Source of the DNA: Sphingomonas sp. YR710
GTDB lineage: Bacteria; Pseudomonadota; Alphaproteobacteria; Sphingomonadales; Sphingomonadaceae
NCBI RefSeq assembly: GCF_900101455.1
Contig: NZ_FMZJ01000015.1
Location: 1-64,000 of the forward strand
Reading direction: 5' to 3'
Length of the DNA: 64,000 nucleotides
Shown here: piece by piece, positions 18,293-26,245 of the stretch
How the letters are laid out: every line of letters starts with the position of its first letter
How positions within the stretch are numbered: position 1 is the stretch's first letter
Position numbers and translations under genes: made by a program
Notes under the pieces: model-generated
Told to the model about the DNA's origin: nothing
The model's input: only the letters and a program-made list of their open reading frames with translations
Databases searched by the model: none

Positions 18293-19036
18293 ATGATCAC
18301 CATACCACCGATCTGGTCCCTGGCCCTCTTCGGCGCGCTGTTCGGCGCGATCATCGGCAGTTTCGTCGCGACGCTCGTGCTGCGCTGGCCCGCCGGCCAG
18401 TCGGTCGCGAGAGGGCGGTCGGCCTGCGATGGCTGCGGCAAGGCGTTGTCGGCGATCGATCTCGTTCCGCTGGCCAGCTTTGTCGCCTATCGCGGCCGTG
18501 CACGCTGTTGCGGCGCGCCGATCGCCGGCTTGCATCCGCTGACCGAGGCGCTTGCGGCGGCGATTGGAGCCGCGGCATTCGGCCTCGCCCCGATGCCTGA
18601 CGCGCTCGCCGGCGCATTGTTCGGGTGGATATTGCTCACGCTTGCTTTGCTCGACTGGCGCCACCTCTGGCTGCCCGAACCGCTCACGATCGGCCTCGCG
18701 ATCGCCGGGCTCGCGATCGGCTGGCTCGGCATCGGGGCCCCGCTGCCCGACCGGCTGATCGGCGGGATCGCCGGGTTCGTTGTGTTCGAGGCGATCCGGC
18801 TCGGCTATCGCTGGCTGCGCGGACGCGAGGGGATGGGCGGCGGCGATGTGCGGCTGTTCGGGGCGATCGGGCTGTGGCTTGGCTGGCGTGCCTTGCCGAT
18901 CGTGCTGCTGATGGCCAGCCTTGCCGGGCTCGCATGGGCGCTGGTGCTGGTCGTCGGCCGCAAGGGGCCGGTCGGCAAGGTGCCGTTCGGCGCGTTCCTG
19001 TCGCTCGCGGCATGGTTGGTGTGGCTCATCCCATAA
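18293..19036 (+). CDS. Prepilin peptidase (type IV leader peptidase)
   Basis: A 247-residue membrane aspartyl protease that cleaves and usually methylates type IV pilin or type II secretion pseudopilin leaders. The cytoplasmic loop has paired cysteines (CDGCGK and CCGAP) expected to bind zinc and needed for methylation. The two catalytic aspartates lie in LLDWRHLWLPE and in MGGGDVRL (the G-x-G-D motif). About seven hydrophobic segments are present. No pilin or secretion genes are adjacent, so it stands alone. The ATG at 18293 is used because upstream codons are repeat sequence. The TAA stop lies at the edge of the next repeat. Confidence 0.93.
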   Translation: MITIPPIWSLALFGALFGAIIGSFVATLVLRWPAGQSVARGRSACDGCGKALSAIDLVPLASFVAYRGRARCCGAPIAGLHPLTEALAAAIGAAAFGLAPMPDALAGALFGWILLTLALLDWRHLWLPEPLTIGLAIAGLAIGWLGIGAPLPDRLIGGIAGFVVFEAIRLGYRWLRGREGMGGGDVRLFGAIGLWLGWRALPIVLLMASLAGLAWALVLVVGRKGPVGKVPFGAFLSLAAWLVWLIP

Positions 19037-19167
19037 TTCCTCCCCGGAACGGGGAGGGGGACCGCCGAAGGCGGTGGTGGGTATGCGCGACATTCGGGGG
19101 GCACCGCAGACCCCTCCACCATCCTGCGGATGGTCACCCTCCCCGAGACAAGCTCGGGGAGGAATTT
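19035..19167. repeat. Paired-palindrome intergenic repeat, family C, copy 2
   Basis: Hairpins CCTCCCCGGAACGGGGAGG at the left and CCTCCCCGAGACAAGCTCGGGG at the right enclose smaller palindromes. The left edge overlaps the TAA of the prepilin peptidase gene and the right edge overlaps the TAA of the convergent cytochrome gene, so the element exactly fills the space between two stop codons. Confidence 0.85.
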
Positions 19168-19762
19168 AGGACGGCGGGCAGTAAGCGCCCGACGCGGCCC
19201 AGGCCGAGAACAATTCCCCGAACTGCTTCTGCGTGCCCGGCGCCGGGGTACGGTTGCCGCCGGGGTGCCAGGCCCAGCCGACGAGATCGTCCTCGGCCAT
19301 ATGGTGGATCAAAGCCGGCATGTCGCGCCCGCCATTGCGAGTCTTGTCCTTGATCTGCGTACAGATCTGGCCGAGCGACTTGCCGGCCCATGCCATTTCG
19401 GCCGGTGCGAGCGACCATTTCGGGTTGCCGGGGACGTTGGCCGGATCGAAATTGGCGTCGTGATGGCAGGTCGTGCAGCGCAGGCCGGTGGCGCCGATGC
19501 CGCCGTCGCCGCGCACCACCCAAGGCATGTGCGGGTGCATGCGATCGGTCTGGGTCGGGCGGTCGCCGGCCGGGTGGCAGTTCAGGCAGCGCGGGTGCTG
19601 GATGACCTTGCCGACCTCGCCGAACAAGGCGATCGAGCGCGCCTTCGGATCCTTGATAGACGCGAACGCCGAGACCGGCTGCAGGCTGGTCGCGGGTGCC
19701 GCGCCGGCGGGAGCGGCGAGCAGAAGGGCCGCGCCGGCCCAAGCGATACGGAGCGCGCTCAT
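19166..19762 (-). CDS. Secreted diheme c-type cytochrome, electron acceptor of the molybdenum hydroxylase
   Basis: A 198-residue protein with a signal peptide ([21 protein letters not shown]) and two CxxCH haem-binding motifs, CLNCH near residue 60 and CTTCH near residue 96. Its ATG overlaps the TGA of the molybdenum subunit gene by 4 nt, which indicates translational coupling. By analogy with membrane-linked aldehyde and isoquinoline oxidoreductases it would carry electrons from the periplasmic enzyme to the respiratory chain. Confidence 0.88.
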   Translation of the reverse strand: MSALRIAWAGAALLLAAPAGAAPATSLQPVSAFASIKDPKARSIALFGEVGKVIQHPRCLNCHPAGDRPTQTDRMHPHMPWVVRGDGGIGATGLRCTTCHHDANFDPANVPGNPKWSLAPAEMAWAGKSLGQICTQIKDKTRNGGRDMPALIHHMAEDDLVGWAWHPGGNRTPAPGTQKQFGELFSAWAASGAYCPPS

Positions 19763-21912
19763 GCCGGCCGCACCATCGGCAGGCGTTTCGGCCGGGCGAC
19801 ACCCAGCCGCGCCATCGCATTGGCGACCGCGGGGGCGAGCGGCGGCACGCCGGGTTCGCCGATCCCGCTCGGCTTTTCGGGCGACGTCACGATGACGAGT
19901 TCGACCTCGGGCATTTCGTTGATCCTCAGCGATCGATAGTCGTTGAAATTGGAGACGGCGGGCGCGCCCGCGACGATCGGCACCTCGGCATAGAGCGCAT
20001 GGCCCAGCGCGAAGCCGATCCCGCCCTCCACCTGCGCACGCACCACATCGGGGTTGACGGCGGTGCCGATATCGACCGCGCACCAGACCTTGTGGACCTT
20101 CGGCTCGCCTTTGTCGTCGATCGAGACCTCGGCGATCTGCGCCACGAAACTGTTGAAGCTCTCGACCACCGCGACGCCGCGCGCGCGGCCTTCCGCGGGC
20201 TTCGGCCCGTCCCATTTCGCAAGGTCGGCCACCGCCTTCAGGACGCCGGCGGCGCGGGGCGATTTGCCCATCATCGCGAGCCGCCCCTGCACCGGATCCT
20301 GCCCGGCTTTCTCGAACAGCAGATCGACGAAACATTCGACCGCATAGCCGGTATGCGTGTGCCCCACCGATCGCCACCACAAGGTCGTCACCGGCGACGA
20401 TACGGTGTGCACATCGCTGCGGAACGCCGGGATGTCGTATAGCAGATCGGCCGCGCCCTCGGTCATCGTCGGATCGACGCCGTCCTTCGATACGAATGGC
20501 GTGCCGGCCATGAACGACTGGCCGACGGTCGTGCTCTGCCAGGCGGTGATCCGGCCGTCCTTCACCGCCCCGCGGAACCGGTGGACGAACAATGGCCGAT
20601 AATAGCCGCCGTGCAGATCGTCCTCGCGCGTCCACACCAGCTTGACCGGGGTCTTCGGCATCGCCTTGGCGACCTCGGCCAGTTCGACCGCGAAATGCGA
20701 ATTGGCGGTGGCGCGGCGGCCGAAGCTGCCGCCGGCGAGCATCACGTCGATCTCCACCTTGTCCATCGCGATCCCGAACGTCCTGGCGATCGCGCCCTGA
20801 TCGAGCGTGGTGCCCTGCGATCCGAAGCGCGCCTTCGCGGTCGTCCCGTCCCAGATCATGAAGCCGTCGAGCGGCTCCATCGGGGCATGGGCGAGATAGG
20901 GGAAGCTGAAATCGGCCTCGACCAGATCGCCGCCCGCCGCCAGTGCGGCATCGACATCGCCGGTCTGGCCGCGCGTCTGGCCGGGCGTTGCGGCGCGCTT
21001 CCGATATTCGGCGAACATCTGGTCGCTGCCGCGCGTCTCGGCCTTGCTGTCGTCCCAGCGCAAATCGAGCGCCTTGCGGCCCTTGATCGCGGGCCACATG
21101 CCGGTCGCATAGACCGCGACCCCGCTCGATACCGGCTTGACCGCGACGACGCCCTTCACCTTCATCGCCGCGGCGGCATCGAAGCCGGCGAGCGTGCCGC
21201 CGAATCGCGGGGAGCGCGCGACGACCACGGTCAACATGCCGGGCGCCGCGATATCGATCGCGAATTTCGCGCGGCCGGTGCTCTTGTCGGCGCTGTCGAG
21301 CCGGTGGTTGGCCTTGTCCTTGCCGATCAGCGTGAAGGCCGACGGGTCCTTCAGTGTCACGTTCGTCGGCACCGGCAGCCGCGCGGCGGCGGCCGCGAAC
21401 TCGCCGAAGCGGCCCGACTTGCCCGATTTCGCATGCGCGATCACGCCCTTGCTGACGGTGATCTCGGCCGGCGGGACCTTCCACGCGGTGGCCGCCGCCT
21501 GCACCAGCATCGCGCGGGCCTGCGCGCCGGCATGGCGCATCTGATCATAGCTGTTGGCGATCGCCGAGGAGCCGCCGGTAAGCTGGATACCGCCGAGGTT
21601 CAGATTGCCGTAGAGCGCCGCATTGCCCGGCGCGCTGGTCGCGCGGATCTGGCTCCAGTCGGCATCGAGTTCCTCGGCGACGATCGTCGACAGGCCGGTA
21701 TTCGGGCCCTGGCCGAATTCGATATGCTTGATCACCACGGTGACGCTGTCGTCGGCGCCGATGCGGATGAAGGCATTCGGGCTGATCGGCGGCAGCGGCG
21801 CGGCCTTGCCCTGCGCCTTCACCGCGGGCGAGGGCAGGCAGATCGCGATGACGAGCGCGCTCGCGCCCTTCAGCGCATCGCGGCGGCTGAGCTTGATGTC
21901 ATGGGCGGTCAT
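19759..21912 (-). CDS. Molybdopterin-binding subunit, isoquinoline 1-oxidoreductase / aldehyde dehydrogenase type
   Basis: A 717-residue xanthine-dehydrogenase-family large subunit. A twin-arginine signal ([17 protein letters not shown]) near the N-terminus points to folded export to the periplasm, typical of the IorB branch. The two-domain layout is seen in [17 protein letters not shown], in [15 protein letters not shown] and in the late segment [19 protein letters not shown], which carries the active-site glutamate region (GEPG). It lies between the small 2Fe-2S subunit and the cytochrome in one operon. The true substrate (aldehyde or N-heterocycle) cannot be told from sequence. Confidence 0.92.
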   Translation of the reverse strand: MTAHDIKLSRRDALKGASALVIAICLPSPAVKAQGKAAPLPPISPNAFIRIGADDSVTVVIKHIEFGQGPNTGLSTIVAEELDADWSQIRATSAPGNAALYGNLNLGGIQLTGGSSAIANSYDQMRHAGAQARAMLVQAAATAWKVPPAEITVSKGVIAHAKSGKSGRFGEFAAAAARLPVPTNVTLKDPSAFTLIGKDKANHRLDSADKSTGRAKFAIDIAAPGMLTVVVARSPRFGGTLAGFDAAAAMKVKGVVAVKPVSSGVAVYATGMWPAIKGRKALDLRWDDSKAETRGSDQMFAEYRKRAATPGQTRGQTGDVDAALAAGGDLVEADFSFPYLAHAPMEPLDGFMIWDGTTAKARFGSQGTTLDQGAIARTFGIAMDKVEIDVMLAGGSFGRRATANSHFAVELAEVAKAMPKTPVKLVWTREDDLHGGYYRPLFVHRFRGAVKDGRITAWQSTTVGQSFMAGTPFVSKDGVDPTMTEGAADLLYDIPAFRSDVHTVSSPVTTLWWRSVGHTHTGYAVECFVDLLFEKAGQDPVQGRLAMMGKSPRAAGVLKAVADLAKWDGPKPAEGRARGVAVVESFNSFVAQIAEVSIDDKGEPKVHKVWCAVDIGTAVNPDVVRAQVEGGIGFALGHALYAEVPIVAGAPAVSNFNDYRSLRINEMPEVELVIVTSPEKPSGIGEPGVPPLAPAVANAMARLGVARPKRLPMVRPA

Positions 21913-21915
21913 CGA

Positions 21916-22374
21916 TCAGGCCTCCAGCGCTTTGGCCGCGTCGTGGATCGCGGCGCGGATGCGGACATAGGTGGCGCAGCGGCACAGATTGCCGTTCATC
22001 GCCAGATCGATCGCATGATCATCGGGCTTCGGATTTTCGCGGAGCAAAGCAACCGCGCTCATCACCTGGCCCGACTGGCAATAGCCGCATTGCGGCACGT
22101 CGCGCGCGATCCATGCCGCCTGCACCGCCTTCGCCTCGGGCCCCTCGACCGCCTCGATCGTGGTGATCTCGCCCGATACCGCCGATACCGGGATCGAGCA
22201 GGACCTGAGCGGCTGGCCGTCCATATGCACGGTGCAGGCGCCGCACATTGCGACGCCGCAGCCGAACTTGGTGCCGGTCAGCCCGAGTTCGTCGCGCAGC
22301 ACCCAGAGCAGCGGCGTGTCCTCATCGACGTCGACGCTGCGCGCGACGCCATTCACTTTCAATGCGTAGGTCAT
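21916..22374 (-). CDS. [2Fe-2S]-binding small subunit of the molybdenum hydroxylase
   Basis: A 152-residue subunit with two [2Fe-2S] clusters that pass electrons from the molybdenum site. The plant-ferredoxin-type cluster is at [15 protein letters not shown] with a later cysteine in LRSCS. The second cluster is at CGYCQSGQ and CRCATY. It is first in the operon and ends 3 bp before the large subunit. The ATG at 22374 follows GGCGGAG. An open frame further upstream has no family resemblance. Confidence 0.93.
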   Translation of the reverse strand: MTYALKVNGVARSVDVDEDTPLLWVLRDELGLTGTKFGCGVAMCGACTVHMDGQPLRSCSIPVSAVSGEITTIEAVEGPEAKAVQAAWIARDVPQCGYCQSGQVMSAVALLRENPKPDDHAIDLAMNGNLCRCATYVRIRAAIHDAAKALEA

Positions 22375-22702
22375 GTTCGGCTCCGCCGGGGGGATGACGG
22401 ATATTATAGCGGGACGTACCGGTCTGTCACTAAAAAGGCGTTGTATATAGAGGGATATGGGGCGGTGGGGGCTGGCCGCGCATTTCGGGTGGAGCATCGG
22501 CGGGCATCGCGTGTCTTGGCGCGATTTGGGCCGCTTTTAATGTTGTTACAAAAGGTTGCGGTATAAGGTATTGTTATGGTTGGATTTTCGGTAAAAATCA
22601 CAACAAAATAAAATTTACACCACTGAAGGCCGCCGATGGCATGTCAGTCTGGCTATTATATCCGATTTTCGTCCGTTTGTGCAACTGGTTCGTGCGCGCT
22701 TC
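22375..22702. other. Intergenic, probable promoter region of the molybdenum hydroxylase operon
   Basis: The sequence becomes AT-rich around 22530-22630, unlike its surroundings. It should hold the promoter of the operon to its left. I see no gene here. Confidence 0.5.
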
Positions 22703-22916
22703 CAGGGCAATCGGGTGAACGGCGGGGCTGTCTCATTTTTCGTCATCCCGATGAAAATCGGGATCCAGATGCGCTGAACAAGAGGTATTATGCCGGGCGG
22801 GTGGCTTCTGTCCGTCTTCGTTGCGGATCTGGATCCCGATTTTCATCGGGATGACGATCTTTGGCGTGTCAAGAGCCGCGCAAAGTCTGCGTCAAACCGT
22901 TCGTCCGATTGCCCTG
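22703..22916. mobile_element. MITE-like nested inverted-repeat element
   Basis: Outer arms of 20 bp (CAGGGCAATCGGGTGAACGG at 22703-22722 and its reverse complement with two differences at 22897-22916) enclose perfect inner arms of 30 bp at 22741-22770 and 22827-22856. The inner arms themselves contain the palindrome CCCGATGAAAATCGGG. The 214-bp unit carries no open frame of note. A small non-autonomous transposable element or a large palindromic repeat are both possible. Confidence 0.6.
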
Positions 22917-22937
22917 TGCATGCTTCATTCACGGGCG

Positions 22938-23225
22938 TTAGCGTAGTAGTTCGCTCACCAGCGAAGGCTTCTTTGCGATCATAGCGAGCAGCACCTGGGC
23001 AGGGCCGGTCGGGCGGCGGCGGCCATGTTCCCAGTTGAGCAGGGTGCCCTTGGCGACGCCGATGCTTCGCGCGAACGCGCCCTGCGACAGGCCGGTGCTG
23101 GCCCGGATCGCGGCCACATCGACGGCGGGCACCTCCACCTGATGGACGCGCGCGCCGGTCTCTCCGCCCTCCGCGAATGCTAGCGCCTCGGTCAGGCCCT
23201 GCCGGATGCTCTCATATGCGCTCAT
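22938..23225 (-). CDS. higA: HigA/NadS-like helix-turn-helix antitoxin
   Basis: A 95-residue protein with a Cro/C1-type helix-turn-helix in its second half (LSQGAFARSIGVAKGTLLNWEHGRRRPTG, residues ~46-74). Such antitoxins neutralise the toxin and repress the operon. Its ATG overlaps the toxin TGA by 4 nt and the toxin gene comes first, the usual order of HigBA-type modules. Confidence 0.88.
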   Translation of the reverse strand: MSAYESIRQGLTEALAFAEGGETGARVHQVEVPAVDVAAIRASTGLSQGAFARSIGVAKGTLLNWEHGRRRPTGPAQVLLAMIAKKPSLVSELLR

Positions 23226-23563
23226 GATCGGACTCCATAATGAACGAGCAACGCCTTGCTCAGCATGATCAGCTCCGCCTGCTCGGCCCGGCCGAGATTG
23301 TCCTTCTCGTTCTTGGCGAACACCGTGACGAGAAAGATCGGCACATGCAAACCGCCGAACACATAGACGGTGCGATACCCGCCGCTCTTGCCGCCGCCTT
23401 CGCGGGCGATCCGGACCTTGCGCAGGCCCCCTCCTAGCGAAACGCCCGCCTCCGGGTTGGCGGCGACATAGTCCACAAGCGCGCTGCGCTCCTCATCGGA
23501 CATAATCGCCTTCGCCCGTCGCAGGAATTCGGGCAGTTCGACCACGGTCTGCAAGCTGGTCAT
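23222..23563 (-). CDS. higB: HigB/RelE-like toxin
   Basis: A 113-residue toxin of the RelE/HigB2-type family, expected to cut mRNA on the ribosome. The core GGGKSGGYRTVYVF (residues ~56-69) and FAKNEKDNLGRAEQAEL are characteristic. The ATG at 23563 is preferred over an in-frame ATG at 23572, because a good promoter (-10 at 23570-23575) overlaps the latter. That would make the transcript start at or next to the chosen start codon. Confidence 0.88.
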   Translation of the reverse strand: MTSLQTVVELPEFLRRAKAIMSDEERSALVDYVAANPEAGVSLGGGLRKVRIAREGGGKSGGYRTVYVFGGLHVPIFLVTVFAKNEKDNLGRAEQAELIMLSKALLVHYGVRS

Positions 23564-23569
23564 GGAGCC

Positions 23570-23602
23570 CATATATGTGTCAATGGCATATAAGTCAATG
23601 GC
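23570..23602 (-). promoter_or_regulatory. Toxin-antitoxin promoter with direct-repeat operator
   Basis: On the minus strand a -35 TTGACT (23598-23593), a 17-bp spacer and a -10 TATATG (23575-23570) form a near-consensus sigma-70 promoter. Two copies of GCCATTGAC, 15 bp apart, overlap the -35 box and spacer and are plausible antitoxin binding sites. The predicted start of transcription falls on or beside the toxin start codon at 23563. Confidence 0.65.
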
Positions 23603-23609
23603 GCATAGG

Positions 23610-24000
23610 GGGGCTCGTCTTGTACGGGCGAGGCGTGTCGGCGTACGCCTCTTTTGGCCTTCGTTATCGAGACTCGGACGGCAGAGGTACGAGAGCACAC
23701 GCCATTATGCAGCCGTACCCGGAGGAGCGAGTGGAATTAATCCTCGTCTTCAGTCGAGGAGGTCCAAAGTCACGCGCGACGTCTGTTGGAAGCTCTTCAC
23801 ACGTGTCACCGTAACTCGATGCGCAATTATAACCGATCTGCCCCCGGCCGCGCAATGAATTCCGTACCTCTACTATGACGCTCGGTATGAAAGGGAGGCG
23901 TGCTTTTGTGCGTTGGCGGGGAGGGCTCCGCCCTCGATCGCCGCGAAGCTGGCCGTCAAACCGGGTAGCAGGCCTGTCCGAAACATCTTAGCAACAACAT
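23610..24000. other. Intergenic region without recognisable gene
   Basis: About 390 bp between the toxin-antitoxin promoter and the next gene. Short open frames occur on both strands, but none has a ribosome site or a recognisable protein sequence. Confidence 0.5.
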
Positions 24001-24453
24001 ATGTGGAATTTCATTTGGCATCTGCGCGGTTCAATGCCTTTGGAGGAAATCGTGCCCGATGAAGAGGTGCTGGACCGGATCGAGCGAATGCTCGAGCGAG
24101 AGAGAAAGCCGGTTACGCAAAGAAGCCTGAATGGCGTGGTTTTTCATGCTCCGCTTTGGGGCGATGCCTTTGGGCCGAACTGGCTTGCGATGGTAATATA
24201 CGACCATGGAGATCTCTGGATTGAACAAGGGCCGCGAGGCCGCATCCTTGAATATGATCTCCGGAGCCTGCACGGCTTCATCTTCTGCCTGTTCGCCGCT
24301 GCGATTTTCTTTGTTTTTGGGCTGGCGAATGGTGGCGCGGTCGGGGCTACTAAATATGCGGCATTCGCATTCGTTTGGCTTTACGGCATGAACATGTTTC
24401 TGGCGTGGGGACGTATCCCGCGGTTGATCCGCAGGGCCGTCGAAGGCGCTTAG
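24001..24453 (+). CDS. Hypothetical protein with two membrane segments
   Basis: An unrecognised protein of up to 150 residues. The N-terminal ~90 residues are soluble and acidic, with a predicted helix (DEEVLDRIERMLERE). Two hydrophobic helices follow (FIFCLFAAAIFFVFGL and YAAFAFVWLYGMNMFLAW) with a short basic tail. The ATG at 24001 lacks a ribosome site, whereas a GTG at 24052 is preceded by GGAGG with 5-nt spacing, so the real protein may start at residue 18. The gene stands alone, convergent with the PIN-domain gene. Function is unknown. Confidence 0.6.
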   Translation: MWNFIWHLRGSMPLEEIVPDEEVLDRIERMLERERKPVTQRSLNGVVFHAPLWGDAFGPNWLAMVIYDHGDLWIEQGPRGRILEYDLRSLHGFIFCLFAAAIFFVFGLANGGAVGATKYAAFAFVWLYGMNMFLAWGRIPRLIRRAVEGA

Positions 24454-24566
24454 TTGGGGCGGACCACAACCGCGCGATGGTCGAAACAGCGCGTGACCTG
24501 ACAGATGCCCGTGACTTAATTTGGGGCGCGCGCATGTGGCACCAAATTCAGTGTCAGGCCCCAACT
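24452..24566. repeat. Inverted repeats between convergent genes, possible bidirectional terminator
   Basis: AGTTGGGGC (24452-24460) is inverted as GCCCCAACT (24558-24566), and inside it AATTTGG (24518-24524) is inverted as CCAAATT (24542-24548). The outer arms touch the stop codons of the two convergent genes. No clear T-tract follows. Confidence 0.4.
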
Positions 24567-25183
24567 TCGCCTGTGTCATCATCAAGTTGAAGTGAACGGC
24601 GCTTCGGCTCAGGCTGCCCGACCGCTTCAGAGGCAACAGCAAGGCTTCCGTCGGCCTGCAGCCCGATAGCAGTGAAGAGGTTGGTCTCCGCAGGCGGCAG
24701 CGCGAGATCCCAAGTGCTAACCGCATCCATCCCCAGCCTACGGGCGAACGAGATGAGGCCAAGATCATCGGCATAGATTCGAGTGGCATTGTTCGTTCTT
24801 GCGATCGCAATGATTTGACGGTCGATTTTCACTTTCTGCCATGGATCGGTCGAACCACCACGTTTGTCCCCCGCTTGAATGGCTTCGCGAGTCATCATGG
24901 CTGTCTCAATCGCTGCGCGAACATCGAAAGACCGGAGCCGGACGCGCGCGAGGCCGTTCAACTGCTCTAGAACACCGGGCGCGCCGACCTCTGCGTACAC
25001 CAACACTTCGGCCAAGACCGGCGTCGGAATGATAAGAGTGCCGTTCGTCCCCAGCCCAGCGATCATGTGTTCGACGCGCTCTCGGGCCAGCGTTACAGGT
25101 TGGCCCGTTTCAGGATCGCTTGGTGGGGTTGCGGCAGGATTGACCAGCAAGGACAGTGCTGTGCTGTCGACCACCACGATCAC
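24554..25183 (-). CDS. PIN-domain ribonuclease-like protein
   Basis: A 209-residue PIN-domain protein, larger than most VapC toxins (~130 residues). The acidic residues expected to bind the metal are all present: Asp6 (VVVDSTAL), Glu59 (VLAEVLVY), Asp121 (KIDRQIIAIA) and Asp139/Asp140 (IYADDLGL). A C-terminal ~45-residue tail is acidic and probably disordered. The start overlaps the stop of the upstream gene by 4 nt (ATGA), so the two are co-translated. The partner is not one of the small VapB-like antitoxins, so this may be a different kind of module. Confidence 0.8.
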   Translation of the reverse strand: MIVVVDSTALSLLVNPAATPPSDPETGQPVTLARERVEHMIAGLGTNGTLIIPTPVLAEVLVYAEVGAPGVLEQLNGLARVRLRSFDVRAAIETAMMTREAIQAGDKRGGSTDPWQKVKIDRQIIAIARTNNATRIYADDLGLISFARRLGMDAVSTWDLALPPAETNLFTAIGLQADGSLAVASEAVGQPEPKRRSLQLDDDTGEVGA

Positions 25184-25926
25184 TGAGTGTCATCCTCTTC
25201 GCCGCCAAGCCGGGCGATGTCTCTGTAGGCTTCAGCATCCATGAGGCGATTGTTGGGCACAACGCGGATTGCTGCGAGTGTCTCCGCCACGCTCCGGTCG
25301 TCAAGAAGTTCAAAGCTCTCTACGCGGAAATCAAGCATCTTCCACACGCCGTCCGGCTGCCGCTCAAATCGGCCATTCCCGTGCAGTCTTACGGGTGGGC
25401 CGTAGAGAAGCTGCGCCAGCTTCCGCGCTAGATCGCGCTTCATCTGGATATGTGTATGAAAAACGTCTCCGTCCTGTAATACTGCGTGAGCGCTCGGGTC
25501 GCGGCCGCCTATGTTGACTATTTGCCCCTCGATGGTTGTGTCCTCGCGAAATGGCGGGAAGACCATAGGCTTGGGACGATTCCTGCCAATGAAAGGGATG
25601 ACCACTTTGCCGGTCGCAACTTCTGTTAGCGTGGCTACGGCATTGTCGTTGACTAGCAGTTCCTCAATCGTTTTTTGCGCCTGCATCGCATCCTTTGGTG
25701 CGTCTCCAACGCGAATGCCATTCAGGCGCGTTTCAACTTTGGGGACGTCTACGGCGTCGACCTTGTGTACCAGCTTGGCGCTGCCTTCTTCGAGCCTGAC
25801 GAAATGGGTGTGCTCGGGGTGTCCGAGTAGCCGGGCGAGTGCACCGAGATATTCCGCCAGCCGGCCCATTGGCATAGTGTCTGGCGTGAAAACGTCGATG
25901 CGGAAGACATACTCCACCGGTTCCAC
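25180..25926 (-). CDS. Uncharacterised protein, partner of the PIN-domain protein
   Basis: A 248-residue cytoplasmic protein I do not recognise. It has no membrane segment or signal peptide. The N-terminal half (YVFRIDVFTPDTMPMGRLAE, then HFVRLEEGSAKLVHKV) looks like an alpha/beta domain. The second half (IEGQIVNIGGRD, VRLHGNGRFERQPDG, FRVESFELLDD) is beta-rich and could be OB-fold-like, which would suit nucleic-acid binding. That is inference only. Coupling to the PIN gene suggests it is the regulator, inhibitor or targeting subunit of the nuclease. Confidence 0.75.
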   Translation of the reverse strand: MEPVEYVFRIDVFTPDTMPMGRLAEYLGALARLLGHPEHTHFVRLEEGSAKLVHKVDAVDVPKVETRLNGIRVGDAPKDAMQAQKTIEELLVNDNAVATLTEVATGKVVIPFIGRNRPKPMVFPPFREDTTIEGQIVNIGGRDPSAHAVLQDGDVFHTHIQMKRDLARKLAQLLYGPPVRLHGNGRFERQPDGVWKMLDFRVESFELLDDRSVAETLAAIRVVPNNRLMDAEAYRDIARLGGEEDDTQ

Positions 25927-26245
25927 GGTCGCCTCCCTTTTCCACTGTCTACCCTGCCGCCATCCGCGGTCCTTCGCAGGGTAGTCGGGAATCCTCTACA
26001 GCGGAAGTGTCTGCTGAGCGATGATCATTGATGTCGATCGTCGCGACTTGACCCGCGTAATTGCAGAATAGCTGCAATAGCTCCTGATGCGCCGCCAGAG
26101 GCCCAGCCGTCCGCGTACGACTTCTGAAGCGTGGCCGTCGGCTCCCGCCCCCGCGAAGCATTTCCGCGCCACGTTGACCTGCTCCGCCCGTGGGCTAGGT
26201 TCGTCCCACGCGACGCCGTTCCGGCACCGCACCGGGGACATCGAC
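25927..26245. other. Divergent intergenic region with a candidate operator
   Basis: This 319-bp gap separates the PIN module from the DUF885-like gene and should hold promoters for both. The only clear signal is the palindrome at 26060-26078. Open frames across it have compositions unlike a protein. Confidence 0.5.
26060..26078. promoter_or_regulatory. Perfect palindrome, possible operator
   Basis: ATTGCAGAATAGCTGCAAT has perfect 7-bp arms around a 5-bp centre. It matches the candidate iron-responsive site at 49221 at 13 of 19 positions, so a Fur-type regulator is possible, but the distance to either gene start (over 130 bp) is large. Confidence 0.4.

Noticed and set aside
20581-22566. A 661-codon plus-strand frame opposite the molybdenum hydroxylase genes
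   Set aside because: It spans two well-supported genes and a gap on the other strand and has repetitive Arg/Gly/Asp composition.
23610-24000. Short open frames between the toxin promoter and the membrane protein
   Set aside because: None has a ribosome site, and the translated sequences show no hydrophobic pattern or known motif.
24452-24566. Inverted repeats as the ends of a 115-bp MITE
   Set aside because: The arms are only 9 bp, the inside matches no element, and one arm lies within the PIN gene; a terminator structure is simpler.
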